From: Bacillus horti
Lineage (GTDB): Bacteria > Bacillota > Bacilli > Caldalkalibacillales > JCM-10596
NCBI RefSeq assembly: GCF_030813115.1
Contig: NZ_JAUSTY010000010.1
Location: forward strand, 62,001 to 126,000
Direction of reading: 5' to 3'
Length of the DNA: 64,000 nucleotides
Made by a program: the position numbers and the translations under genes. Positions 27,379 through 35,479 of this stretch are shown here, one piece after another. Below the pieces are notes generated by a model that ran no database searches, was not told the origin of the DNA, and saw nothing but the letters and a program-made list of their open reading frames with translations. Each line of letters starts with the position of its first letter. Position 1 is the first letter of the stretch.

Positions 27379-28302
27379 ATGGCCAAATACGTGTTGAAAA
27401 CAAATAGACTATCAAAAAGCTATAAAGACACAAAATCATTAAGTGACGTATCTGTTGCCTTAGAAGCCGGAAAAATCTATGGACTAGTTGGACGGAACGG
27501 GGCTGGGAAAAGTACATTCATGAAGCTAGTGGCTGGTCTAAGCTTCCCTACAAGCGGAAGCTTAGAGCTATTCGGTCATTCTAACAAGCAAGCCCTACAG
27601 GCTGAACGGAAAAGAGTAGGGTGCATGATTGAATATCCTAGCCTCGACCTTAATCTGAGTGCAAGCGAAAATATGAGGATGCACAGAATTTTACGAGGAG
27701 TGCCAAATAAAGAGGTTGAGCAAGAACTATTAACACTGGTTGGGCTAAACGATACGAAAAAAAAGAAGGCTAAGAACTTCTCTTTAGGTATGAAACAGCG
27801 ATTGGGGATTGCCATTGCTTTACTTAACAGCCCTGAGTTTCTTATCTTAGATGAGCCCATAAACGGGTTAGATCCGCTAGGGGTTATTGACATCAGAAAC
27901 CTACTAAAAAAACTATGTGAAGAAAAACAGATCACTATTCTTATTTCTAGTCACAATTTGCCTGAGCTTTACCATGTGGCTACTGATTATATCTTTATCC
28001 ATCACGGAGAAATAAAGCAAACTCTTTCACGCAAGGAGCTAGATGAGCGCTGTAGTCAGCATTTGTCTATTACATGTGATCAGCCTGAGAAACTAACAAG
28101 TGTTTTAGAAATGGAGCTACAAACCACAAACTATAAAGTGATGCCAGACAATACGGTGAAGGTTTTTGATTATCTTAGTGAAAAAGAAAAAGTGGCTCAA
28201 ACCCTATTTAAACATGGTCTTGCTGTAACGAACTTTTCCGTTGAAGGAGATACGCTTGAGGATTACTTCATTTCAGTGGTAGGGGGTGCTGAAAATGAAT
28301 AA
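27379..28302 (+). CDS. ABC transporter ATP-binding protein, BcrA type
   Basis: A 307-residue ABC ATPase. It has Walker A GRNGAGKSTF, signature FSLGMKQRLGIA (a variant of LSGGQ), Walker B FLILDEPINGLDP and the switch His in ISSHNLPEL. The length and C-terminal extension fit the BcrA/antimicrobial peptide export class. ATG 27379 follows AGGTGA. The permease overlaps its 3' end by 8 bases. It probably confers resistance to, or export of, a peptide antibiotic, which is inferred from the class and the adjoining two-component system. Confidence 0.88.
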   Translation: MAKYVLKTNRLSKSYKDTKSLSDVSVALEAGKIYGLVGRNGAGKSTFMKLVAGLSFPTSGSLELFGHSNKQALQAERKRVGCMIEYPSLDLNLSASENMRMHRILRGVPNKEVEQELLTLVGLNDTKKKKAKNFSLGMKQRLGIAIALLNSPEFLILDEPINGLDPLGVIDIRNLLKKLCEEKQITILISSHNLPELYHVATDYIFIHHGEIKQTLSRKELDERCSQHLSITCDQPEKLTSVLEMELQTTNYKVMPDNTVKVFDYLSEKEKVAQTLFKHGLAVTNFSVEGDTLEDYFISVVGGAENE

Positions 28303-29092
28303 TTTAATGCGTGCGGATTTATTTAAACTTAGTAAGTTATGGTCCATTAAGATTTTAATAGGTATTTTATTTATTTCTGCTATTCTCATGACAATGATTT
28401 CATATTCAGTAGCACAAGGCGATGCAGGGCAGGAATTAGGAGGATTAGGTGCCCTTTTCTCTGATCTTCAAATGATGTCCCTAATTGGCTCAATCATAGC
28501 TGGTATTTTCATCGTGGGTGACTTTAAAAACAAAACGATTCATGACGCGATTTCAACTGGTTCTAGCAGAGGCACCCTAATTGCTGGTAAGACCATGGTT
28601 TACTTCATTCTAGTTGCCCTTATGATCTTACCCTATGCTTTGATCACAAGTATGGCTATATTTACTACCGATCATTCGTATGCTGTTTTGGTGCCATCAG
28701 CATTTTTGAATCTATTAGCCACTTCAACAGGAATAGAGGTAACTGCATTAGAGGTTTTAAAAATGATTGCTATCTTTTTAACGGTTATTATCGTTTATGC
28801 TGGACAGTTAAGTATAGCGGTGTGGATTGCCTTTGTTTTAAGAAAAACAGTGCTCGTTATATTAATTGGCTACGGTGTCAGTATACTTAGTGGTCAACTC
28901 CGTTCATTAGGAGACAGCGTCCCTATGGTAGAAAAGATTCTAGCATTTACTCCGTATGGCTTTGACCTTACTTTACTGACATTAGATGCAGAGGTAGGCG
29001 TTTTTTTCAAAGGGATCACGATTAGTCTTGTGTTTATAGCTATTATTTTAACCCTTACCTATGTAGGATTTAAGAAATCTGAGATTAACTAA
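28295..29092 (+). CDS. ABC-2 type permease partner
   Basis: A 265-residue integral membrane protein with about six hydrophobic segments. It opens MNNLMRADLFKLSKLW, typical of ABC-2 permeases of the BcrB/lantibiotic immunity kind, and carries GDFKNKTIHDAISTG, a motif I recall from this group. ATG 28295 is 6 bases after AGGGGGTG and overlaps the ATPase gene. It forms the membrane part of the transporter. The kinase gene follows after 11 bases. Confidence 0.82.
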   Translation: MNNLMRADLFKLSKLWSIKILIGILFISAILMTMISYSVAQGDAGQELGGLGALFSDLQMMSLIGSIIAGIFIVGDFKNKTIHDAISTGSSRGTLIAGKTMVYFILVALMILPYALITSMAIFTTDHSYAVLVPSAFLNLLATSTGIEVTALEVLKMIAIFLTVIIVYAGQLSIAVWIAFVLRKTVLVILIGYGVSILSGQLRSLGDSVPMVEKILAFTPYGFDLTLLTLDAEVGVFFKGITISLVFIAIILTLTYVGFKKSEIN

Positions 29093-29103
29093 AAGAAGGG
29101 ATA

Positions 29104-30006
29104 GTGAGACAAGTGGCAGTTATTGTTGGTGTATTGAGCTTTATTATCGTGGTACTTGGTTTTTATTTATACAATCTCCAACGACAGCTTGTTCACATGA
29201 ATCGTCAGTTAGATAAACGGTTAACGGAGCGTACTCGTCAAATCGTCAGTATTGATTTGTTTAATAAACGCTTAAATGATTTAGCGATTAATATAAATAA
29301 GTGCTTGAAGGTGGAGGAAAATCTCCGCCTTCAAGGCATGCGTGAAGAAAAAAACTTTAAAGAGTTGATCGCTAATATATCCCATGACTTACGGACTCCA
29401 CTAGCAGCGATTAAAGGCTATCAGCAGTTGCTAGAAAAGGGTGATCTTACACTTGACCAACGAAATAAACTAAATACAGCTCAAAAGCATGTGAATGACT
29501 TGGAACGATTGATTCGGCAATTTTTTGAGTATTCCTATTTACTAAGTAAAGAATCGCAGCAGACAATAGAGCCAATTAATCTAACGAACTTTACAGCGGA
29601 ATGTCTCGTTGAGTCGATTGCTGTCTTTGAAAAAAAAGGGCTTTCTGTTTCCTTTGAAGAGAGCCCCCCTGTTTTTGCCTTAGCTGATAAAGAAAAACTA
29701 GCGAGGGTCATGCAAAATTTAATCAGTAATTGTATAGCACACGCGGGTGGGGATGTAACTGTCAAAATTTCCGCTAAGGAACATGCCATGATCTCGTTCC
29801 AAAACCCTATAAAAAAAGATTCTAAAATAGATGTGGAGCGTTTATTTGATCGCTTCTATACGGCTGATCAAGCAAGAAGCCAAACATCTGGACTAGGTCT
29901 TTCCATTGTAAAGCTGCTGGTTGAGCAAATGGGTGGTAAGACGGAAGCAGTTTTACAGGGCGATCTACTTGATATTCGGCTTATCCTTCCACGGTATGAA
30001 AAATAA
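29104..30006 (+). CDS. Sensor histidine kinase
   Basis: A 300-residue histidine kinase with a single N-terminal membrane span (about 4-23) and no extracellular domain, then a coiled region and a HisKA domain with His94 in NISHDLRTPLAA. The N box is MQNLISNCIAHA and the G2 box TSGLGLSIVKLL. Kinases without an external sensor usually depend on a transporter for sensing, which fits the operon order regulator, ATPase, permease, kinase. The start may be GTG 29104 or GTG 29113; GAAGGGA upstream suits neither perfectly. Confidence 0.88.
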   Translation: MRQVAVIVGVLSFIIVVLGFYLYNLQRQLVHMNRQLDKRLTERTRQIVSIDLFNKRLNDLAININKCLKVEENLRLQGMREEKNFKELIANISHDLRTPLAAIKGYQQLLEKGDLTLDQRNKLNTAQKHVNDLERLIRQFFEYSYLLSKESQQTIEPINLTNFTAECLVESIAVFEKKGLSVSFEESPPVFALADKEKLARVMQNLISNCIAHAGGDVTVKISAKEHAMISFQNPIKKDSKIDVERLFDRFYTADQARSQTSGLGLSIVKLLVEQMGGKTEAVLQGDLLDIRLILPRYEK

Positions 30007-30020
30007 AAAAGTAAAAACGT

Positions 30021-30051
30021 TTGACTCTTACCTTAGGTAAGAGTTTATTCT
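30021..30051 (+). promoter_or_regulatory. MerR-type promoter with dyad operator in a 19-bp spacer
   Basis: TTGACT at 30021-30026 and TATTCT at 30046-30051 are 19 bases apart. Between and overlapping them lies a palindrome, ACTCTTACC at 30024-30032 with GGTAAGAGT at 30036-30044. This elongated-spacer layout is the signature of MerR-activated promoters. It stands directly upstream of the MerR-family gene and its ABC exporter. Confidence 0.75.
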
Positions 30052-30076
30052 TTAGTAACAAGGAGGTGAGTTCAGT

Positions 30077-30811
30077 ATGCTAACAGTGAAACAAGTAGCT
30101 AATTTGACAGGTATTACGGTAAAAACCCTTCATCACTATCATAAGGTTGGCTTGCTAGAACCCAAAGAGATTACAGAGGCTGGATATCGGTTATACGGGA
30201 AAGAGGAACTACAAAGGCTACAACATATTTTATTTTATCGTGAGCTAGATTTTTCATTGGAGGATATCCAAAAGCTACTAAGTGAAAAAGGACATCGTTT
30301 AACTGTTTTAGTTGAACAGAAAATACTGATGGAGAAAAATAGAGAACGAATTAACCTTATAGTAGACACGATTGGTGAAACGATTGAGTTTGAGGAGAGT
30401 GGAAAAGAAATGGATGAAAAGAATATGTTTAAAGGCTTACAAAAGGAGCAGTGGCAAGAACAGCTACAGGAGCAAAATGAGTATTTGAAGGAAGAGTATC
30501 AGTATGAGATTTCATTGGATGATGTTGATGTTGAAGACTTGGAGGAGACAGCAAAGGAAGCTCAAGAGTTTATGAGTAAAATGGCTTTTGCGTTAAGAGA
30601 AGGCTGGAGTGTGGAGGATGAAAGGATTAAGCAGCTTTTAACTGACCATATCGCCTATATTAACGATAACGTTATGAGTGTAGATGCAAAAACGTTCGTA
30701 GAGTCTGCTTGGTATTTTCTAACAGATGAGTTTCACAAAGATATGCTGGAAGAACAGCAAACAGGCTTAAGTTACTATCTGTATGCTTGTGCTGTGAACT
30801 TTGCCGACTAG
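30077..30811 (+). CDS. MerR family regulator with TipAS ligand domain
   Basis: A 244-residue regulator. The N-terminal winged helix is clear (MLTVKQVANLTGITVKTLHH, then AGYRLYGKEELQRLQ), followed by a coiled helix and a C-terminal TipAS-like all-helical ligand domain of about 120 residues. Such regulators bind hydrophobic drugs or thiopeptides and switch on efflux or sequestration. The ATG follows AAGGAGGTGAG. It is 27 bases upstream of an ABC exporter, its probable target, and has a fitting operator at 30021-30051. Confidence 0.9.
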   Translation: MLTVKQVANLTGITVKTLHHYHKVGLLEPKEITEAGYRLYGKEELQRLQHILFYRELDFSLEDIQKLLSEKGHRLTVLVEQKILMEKNRERINLIVDTIGETIEFEESGKEMDEKNMFKGLQKEQWQEQLQEQNEYLKEEYQYEISLDDVDVEDLEETAKEAQEFMSKMAFALREGWSVEDERIKQLLTDHIAYINDNVMSVDAKTFVESAWYFLTDEFHKDMLEEQQTGLSYYLYACAVNFAD

Positions 30812-30838
30812 CATAAATATGACGAAGGAGGGCATGGA

Positions 30839-31819
30839 ATGGAGCCAGTAATTAAAGTAGATCGTTTAGTTAAACGATACCACAAGGGTGAGGAAAATGC
30901 TGTAGACGATATCAGCTTTGAGGTCAATGCTGGTGAGTTTTTCGCTTTTTTAGGACCGAATGGGGCTGGGAAAACAACGACAATATCTATTTTAACGACG
31001 ATTCTATCTAAAACAGAGGGAACGGTGACTATTGTTGGTCATGACGTAGAGAGAGAAGCAAAGCAGGTTCGTGAATGTATTGGTATCCTGTTTCAGAATC
31101 ATAGTGTTGATTTAGAATTGACCTTCGAGGAGAATATCAGACTACATGTTAGCTTATACGGTATATATGGCTACCGCCCATTTTATCGGCTAATGCCTAC
31201 CGAGTATAAGCAGCGTATTGAGAGTTTAGCTGAAATGATGGGTATTCACGATTCACTTTTTAAAAAGCTGAAGACCTTTTCTGGAGGAATGAAACGCAAG
31301 GTAGAGATTGTACGCAGTCTGATGCATCAGCCCCGCGTATTGTTTTTAGATGAACCGACTCAGGGATTAGATGCAAGTAGCCGTCGCTCTTTTTGGGAGC
31401 ATATGCAGAAAGTGCGTAGAGAAGAGAATGTAACCCTCTTTCTGACAACACATTACTTAGCTGAAGCTGAGGATGCAGATACGGTATGTATGATACATCG
31501 AGGTAAAATTGCCATGTCTGGAAGTCCAAATGAAATGAAGAGGATACTGATGCTTGAACGAAGCATGGAGCTTGATGCGGATGATCGATGTGCATTAAAG
31601 TCTGAATTATCTGAATTCAAGGTAGAGTTTATGGAAATATCTAATGGATTTAAAGTAAAGTATCAGCAACAAACGCCTCAGCTTTTACTCTCTCAAATTA
31701 ATACACCACTGACAAAGCTTAATGTGATGCAACCAACGCTAGAGGAAGCTTATATGCATTTAATGGTTCGTAAGGATAAGGAGGGAGAACAGAATGTCGA
31801 TAGCGGCAAGGGAGCTTAA
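30839..31819 (+). CDS. ABC exporter ATP-binding protein, DrrA-like
   Basis: A 326-residue ATPase with Walker A GPNGAGKTTTI, signature FSGGMKRKVEIV, Walker B VLFLDEPTQGLD and switch His in TTHYLAEAE. The C-terminal extension is typical of DrrA-type drug exporters. It follows the MerR regulator in the same transcript. The permease gene overlaps its last 26 bases. Substrate unknown, probably the drug sensed by the regulator. Confidence 0.88.
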   Translation: MEPVIKVDRLVKRYHKGEENAVDDISFEVNAGEFFAFLGPNGAGKTTTISILTTILSKTEGTVTIVGHDVEREAKQVRECIGILFQNHSVDLELTFEENIRLHVSLYGIYGYRPFYRLMPTEYKQRIESLAEMMGIHDSLFKKLKTFSGGMKRKVEIVRSLMHQPRVLFLDEPTQGLDASSRRSFWEHMQKVRREENVTLFLTTHYLAEAEDADTVCMIHRGKIAMSGSPNEMKRILMLERSMELDADDRCALKSELSEFKVEFMEISNGFKVKYQQQTPQLLLSQINTPLTKLNVMQPTLEEAYMHLMVRKDKEGEQNVDSGKGA

Positions 31820-32585
31820 TGCCATCGTAGCCATTGCTTTTAGGGAATTTTCCAGAGCCTTCAGGAGTCCAGTTCCCTTCATAGTAAGCCTTGTCTTCCC
31901 CATTCTTTTTCTTGGAATTCTGGGAGGAAGCTTGGCTCAAAATTTGGGTGGGGGAATAGGCTTTCATTATTTACAGTTTGTGATGATAGGCATGATGGTG
32001 AACAGTATATTCATGGAAACGATTAGTGGGATGAGTACGTTAATCGAAGAGCGGGACAAAAATATGACACAGGAGCTATATGTTTCCCCAATTTCTAGGT
32101 ACTCCATCATCCTTGGTAAAATGATAGGCTCAGGGGTGATGAACTTCATTGGCTTGGCTGGTATTCTTGTTGTAGCCCTAGTCCTGCAAATTCCGCTTGG
32201 AGGAATCAATCTTATTTGGCTGCTGCTGTTAACCCCGGTAATAGGTCTAGTTGGAGCTTCATTAGGGATTTTCTTTATTGGTTTTGTTCGTGATAGCAAA
32301 ACAGCAGATGCTGGATCGATGCTCCTCGTAATGCCTCAATTGCTTCTTTCCGGAGCGATCATCCCGATTGCTCAATCAGAGGGTATTCTTGGATTTTTGG
32401 CGAAAATAATGCCTATGACTTATTGCATTGATTTGGCTAGAGCTGTATTTTATAGAGGACAACCAGAATACGACCTGATTGTCCTCCATCATCCATTCAC
32501 TAATTTGTTTGTAATGGCAGGGTTCTTTCTCGTATTTTCGGTCATAGGATCTATCCTGTTCGCAAGAGCGGAGCGGAACCGCTAA
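31794..32585 (+). CDS. ABC-2 type exporter permease
   Basis: A 263-residue ABC-2 permease with about six membrane segments. The family stretch EERDKNMTQELYVSPISRYS is followed by LGKMIGSG, then a late LLLSGAIIPIAQ segment as in DrrB-type proteins. ATG 31794 follows GGAGGGAG within the ATPase gene. Together the two form a drug exporter. Its 3' end touches the remnant of an Lrp/AsnC gene on the other strand. Confidence 0.87.
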   Translation: MSIAARELNAIVAIAFREFSRAFRSPVPFIVSLVFPILFLGILGGSLAQNLGGGIGFHYLQFVMIGMMVNSIFMETISGMSTLIEERDKNMTQELYVSPISRYSIILGKMIGSGVMNFIGLAGILVVALVLQIPLGGINLIWLLLLTPVIGLVGASLGIFFIGFVRDSKTADAGSMLLVMPQLLLSGAIIPIAQSEGILGFLAKIMPMTYCIDLARAVFYRGQPEYDLIVLHHPFTNLFVMAGFFLVFSVIGSILFARAERNR

Positions 32586-32764
32586 GCGTTACAATTCAAT
32601 TTATTATTCTCTACGGGAGAAGAAAGACTGATTAAGGATGACGGTTTTCCATATTCCATAGATAGATCAATAAAGCTTTCTAATGTTTTTACGGAGCTGG
32701 TCACTACTTTTATTAAATAATCGTATTGACCAGCAAGCCGATTACATTCAATGACATCTTGATG
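32582..32764 (-). pseudogene. Remnant of an Lrp/AsnC family regulator, C-terminal part only
   Basis: Sixty codons on the minus strand read a recognisable Lrp/AsnC ligand-domain end: VIECNRLAGQYDYLIKVV, then ESFIDLSMEYGKPSS and ISLSSPVENNKLN before TAG. The order of EC-R-GxYDYLLKV and a late LSSPVE matches family C-termini. A stop codon lies directly upstream of the first residue and no helix-turn-helix part remains. Its end overlaps the stop codon of the permease gene, so the exporter genes may have landed next to it. Confidence 0.7.
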
Positions 32765-32798
32765 TCAACTAGTGAAATCTAGGTAACCTTAAAAGAGT

Positions 32799-32823
32799 GG
32801 TTTGTCATTAGCAGTGACAAACC
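32799..32823 (-). terminator. Hairpin at the end of the VOC gene
   Basis: A perfect 9-bp inverted repeat, GGTTTGTCA at 32799-32807 and TGACAAACC at 32815-32823, spans the stop codon of the minus-strand VOC gene. The following tail (ACTCTTTTAAGG) is only moderately T-rich. Confidence 0.5.
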
Positions 32824-33158
32824 ATCATCACATTTCCGTCAGGATCTTGAAAATTAAACCAATGGTCATGCTCAATTTCTGTGAGCAATTTAACATCTTT
32901 ACTTTTCATATATTCATAGGCTTCCTTAACATTATTAGTATTAAAATGAAAAAGGGGAGCTTTAAAGACGTGTTCTTCTGCATAAATTTTACTATCCAAG
33001 ACAATTCCTGTTCCGTTCATAGGTAATACATATAAGTGACCATGTAGTATCTCTCTATCAATGGGAAGCTGTAGTATCTTACAATACCAATCTCGTGCTC
33101 TTTCAATATCGCTTACCGGAATAAAGATCGTACCCACTTGATTTAAAATAGCAGCCAT
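32808..33158 (-). CDS. VOC (glyoxalase/bleomycin resistance) family protein
   Basis: A 116-residue single-module VOC protein. The fold markers are GTIFIPVSDIERARDWYCKI at the N-terminus and WFNFQDPDGNVMMV at the C-terminus, where metal-binding family members carry a Glu. ATG 33158 is 8 bases after AAAGGAG on the minus strand; an in-frame start further upstream lacks a site. Function could be dioxygenase, isomerase or antibiotic binding; the sequence does not decide. Confidence 0.82.
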   Translation of the reverse strand: MAAILNQVGTIFIPVSDIERARDWYCKILQLPIDREILHGHLYVLPMNGTGIVLDSKIYAEEHVFKAPLFHFNTNNVKEAYEYMKSKDVKLLTEIEHDHWFNFQDPDGNVMMVCHC

Positions 33159-33403
33159 GTCAATTCTCCTTTGTATGCTTTTTCTATCATCCATCACTAC
33201 TACATTCTACATTCCTTTTCCAGCTTCCTTTTTATTTTTCCTTTTTTCTGCAATAATGAGTATATCAACTAATGAAACAATGGAACGTTCTTTAGCGTTT
33301 AATATATAAGCGAATCTGATTTCTTAGGAATAATAAGTGGGTATACTATTAAAAAGGATTTTTCCTAATCAATGATAAAAGAAACACACATATAAAGGGT
33401 GAG

Positions 33404-34732
33404 ATGATGAGGTATACGAAAAGGTTTATCGTTATTATGACAGTTCTATCATTAGTTATTCTAACGGCCTGCGGACATCAAGAATATGCCGCTGATGAGG
33501 ATCTTGAGCAAAGCTTTACCACGGGATTACTAGATTCTATAAGAAGCTTCTTTGGTATGGAGGAGGAGCCTATGTATGAGGTAGAGGATGTCAATTTAGA
33601 GTTTACTCAGGCTCAGTCAGTATTTAGTCACAGACTTTATCAAACAATTATGGATCTAAACGAAGAGGAGCAGAATGTCATTATTTCTCCATTAAGCATT
33701 GCTCTTGCATTAGCTTTAACGTATAACGGGGCAGACGGTGAAACAAAGTCTGAAATGGAGCTGGCTTTACACCTACAAGGCTATTCTATTGATGAGATTA
33801 ACGAGGCATTTAAAGTGTTAAAAAATGTATTAGCACATGCAGATGAACAGGTGGAGATAAATATTAACGAGTCCCTTTGGACAGCAGAAGGAATAGAGCT
33901 TCAAGAAGACTTTGTGGGAAGGATGACGGAGTATTACGGAGCTGATATCACGGAGCTAGACTTTACTATTAATGAGAGTGTAGAAAGAATAAACAAATGG
34001 GTTAGAGAAGGAACGAATAATAAAATAGAACAAATAGTGGATAGACTTGATCCTCAGACCACTTTGGTGCTATTAAATACTGTTTACTTTCTAGGGAGTT
34101 GGACTATACCCTTTGAAGAAGGTATGACGCAAAATAAAACGTTCCATTTATCTGATGGGACAACGAAGCAGCATCCGATGATGGCGAGATCAGGTAGCTT
34201 TGCCTATTATGAAAATGACCAGCTTCAAGCTGTGAAAATTTCTTATGGGGAGCAGCTTTTTAATATGCATATTCTATTACCACAAGAGGGTCATAGTGTA
34301 AATGAGGTTAGTCAGAGATTGTTCTCTTCTTCGGAGAATACAACGGAGGAGTGGAATGTCATACTAGAGGGCTATACACCACAGCAAGTAAATCTATCTA
34401 TCCCACGCTTTGAGCTAGAGTATGAGCTTCAATTAAATGAAGCTTTACAAAGTATGGGAATGAGCAAAGCTTTCGGTACTGAAGCAGACTTTTCTAAAAT
34501 GCTTGACAGTGGCGGTATTTGGATCGATGAAGTAAAGCACAAAACGTACATTAGGACAGATGAAAAAGGAACAGAAGCAGCTGCCTCTACGTCGGTCGCC
34601 ATGCCTACCTCCCTTCCTTTAGATCAGATTACTATGACTGTCGATAGGCCTTTTCTCTTCTTTATCATAGAGGAGCAGACTGATACAATTTTGTTTATGG
34701 GGTCTATTTCCAATCCGGAGGATGTTGAGTAA
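33404..34732 (+). CDS. Lipoprotein serpin (serine/cysteine protease inhibitor)
   Basis: A 442-residue serpin with an N-terminal lipoprotein signal (hydrophobic stretch then LTACG lipobox at about residue 23), so it should be anchored outside the membrane. The fold follows from VFSHRLYQ, NVIISPLSIALALALTYNGA, LVLLNTVYFLGSW and the C-terminal signature DRPFLFFIIEEQT. The reactive-loop hinge reads DEKGTEAAASTSVA, small and Ala-rich as in inhibitory serpins. The scissile bond is probably within the following MPTSLPL. The start may be ATG 33404 or 33407. It stands alone. Confidence 0.92.
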   Translation: MMRYTKRFIVIMTVLSLVILTACGHQEYAADEDLEQSFTTGLLDSIRSFFGMEEEPMYEVEDVNLEFTQAQSVFSHRLYQTIMDLNEEEQNVIISPLSIALALALTYNGADGETKSEMELALHLQGYSIDEINEAFKVLKNVLAHADEQVEININESLWTAEGIELQEDFVGRMTEYYGADITELDFTINESVERINKWVREGTNNKIEQIVDRLDPQTTLVLLNTVYFLGSWTIPFEEGMTQNKTFHLSDGTTKQHPMMARSGSFAYYENDQLQAVKISYGEQLFNMHILLPQEGHSVNEVSQRLFSSSENTTEEWNVILEGYTPQQVNLSIPRFELEYELQLNEALQSMGMSKAFGTEADFSKMLDSGGIWIDEVKHKTYIRTDEKGTEAAASTSVAMPTSLPLDQITMTVDRPFLFFIIEEQTDTILFMGSISNPEDVE

Positions 34733-34766
34733 TTAATCATGAATTGGTTATTAGAGGGGGATTATA

Positions 34767-35318
34767 ATGATTTATTGTGAGGCAGAGAAAACAATAGAAA
34801 CAGATCGATTACGGTTACGATTATTTAGGGAATCGGATGCAAAAGATGTTAGCACCATGTGCAATAATTACAATATATATAAAAGCACATTGAATTTACC
34901 TTACCCTTACCCAATAGATAGTGCGCTTTCGTGGATTGCTAATCATGAGGAGAACTTTAATCAAGATCGGATGTATGAACTAGCAGTAACAGACAAAAAT
35001 AGTGGAAAGTTGTTTGGGGCTATAGCTATCTCCAACCAAAAACAACACCGAAATGGTGAAATGGCTTACTGGATAGGAGAAGAACATTGGGGTAAAGGAT
35101 ACGGGACAGAAGCAGCTAAAGCTATGTTAGAATTTGTCTTTAAGGAAAAGAAGTATCATCGAGTATATGCTCGTTATTTTAAATCAAATCCTGCATCTGG
35201 TGAAATCATGAAAAAGTGTGGAATGACATACGAAGGTACTCTAAAGGATCATGTATATAAAAATGATTCATATGAGGATATTGTTTATTATGGAATTGTT
35301 AACCCTTTACAAAGGTAA
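34767..35318 (+). CDS. RimJ/RimL-type GNAT acetyltransferase
   Basis: A 183-residue GNAT protein of the RimJ/RimL-like group: IETDRLRLRLFRESDA at the N-terminus, AYWIGEEHWGKGYGTEAAKA for motif A and NPASGEIMKKCGMTYEG near the end. Members acetylate ribosomal protein N-termini, amino acids or antibiotics. ATG 34767 follows GAGGGGGATTATA. It is 34 bases after the serpin gene but could have its own promoter. Confidence 0.82.
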   Translation: MIYCEAEKTIETDRLRLRLFRESDAKDVSTMCNNYNIYKSTLNLPYPYPIDSALSWIANHEENFNQDRMYELAVTDKNSGKLFGAIAISNQKQHRNGEMAYWIGEEHWGKGYGTEAAKAMLEFVFKEKKYHRVYARYFKSNPASGEIMKKCGMTYEGTLKDHVYKNDSYEDIVYYGIVNPLQR

Positions 35319-35355
35319 TCAGGGGTCAGATGGTGCAGAGCACGAAGGTAAATTC

Positions 35356-35428
35356 TAACGGACAAAATTGCACCTTAGAAGTATTTTTTTGACTGATGCA
35401 ATTTTTAACGGTCAAAATTGCATCTTAG
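35356..35428 (+). repeat. Direct repeat pair with competing hairpins
   Basis: A 23-base unit at 35356-35378 recurs at 35406-35428 with two mismatches and a 50-base period. Each unit contains AAAATTGCA. Between them TGCAATTTT at 35397-35405 is complementary to both copies (35364-35372 and 35414-35422), so two mutually exclusive hairpins are possible. It lies between a GNAT gene and the left end of the insertion sequence. Confidence 0.6.
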
Positions 35429-35479
35429 CGGTGATAATGAAACCAAAATGAATGAATTCTTATTCTAAGGGTCGAAGAT

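Noticed and set aside
30024-30044. Hairpin solely as terminator of the kinase gene
   Set aside because: The tail after the stem is weak in T, and the dyad fits exactly between -35 and -10 elements with MerR spacing, so an operator is the better reading.
35356-35428. Short repeats as a CRISPR array
   Set aside because: Only two imperfect units exist, the period is 50 bases and no cas genes are in the window.
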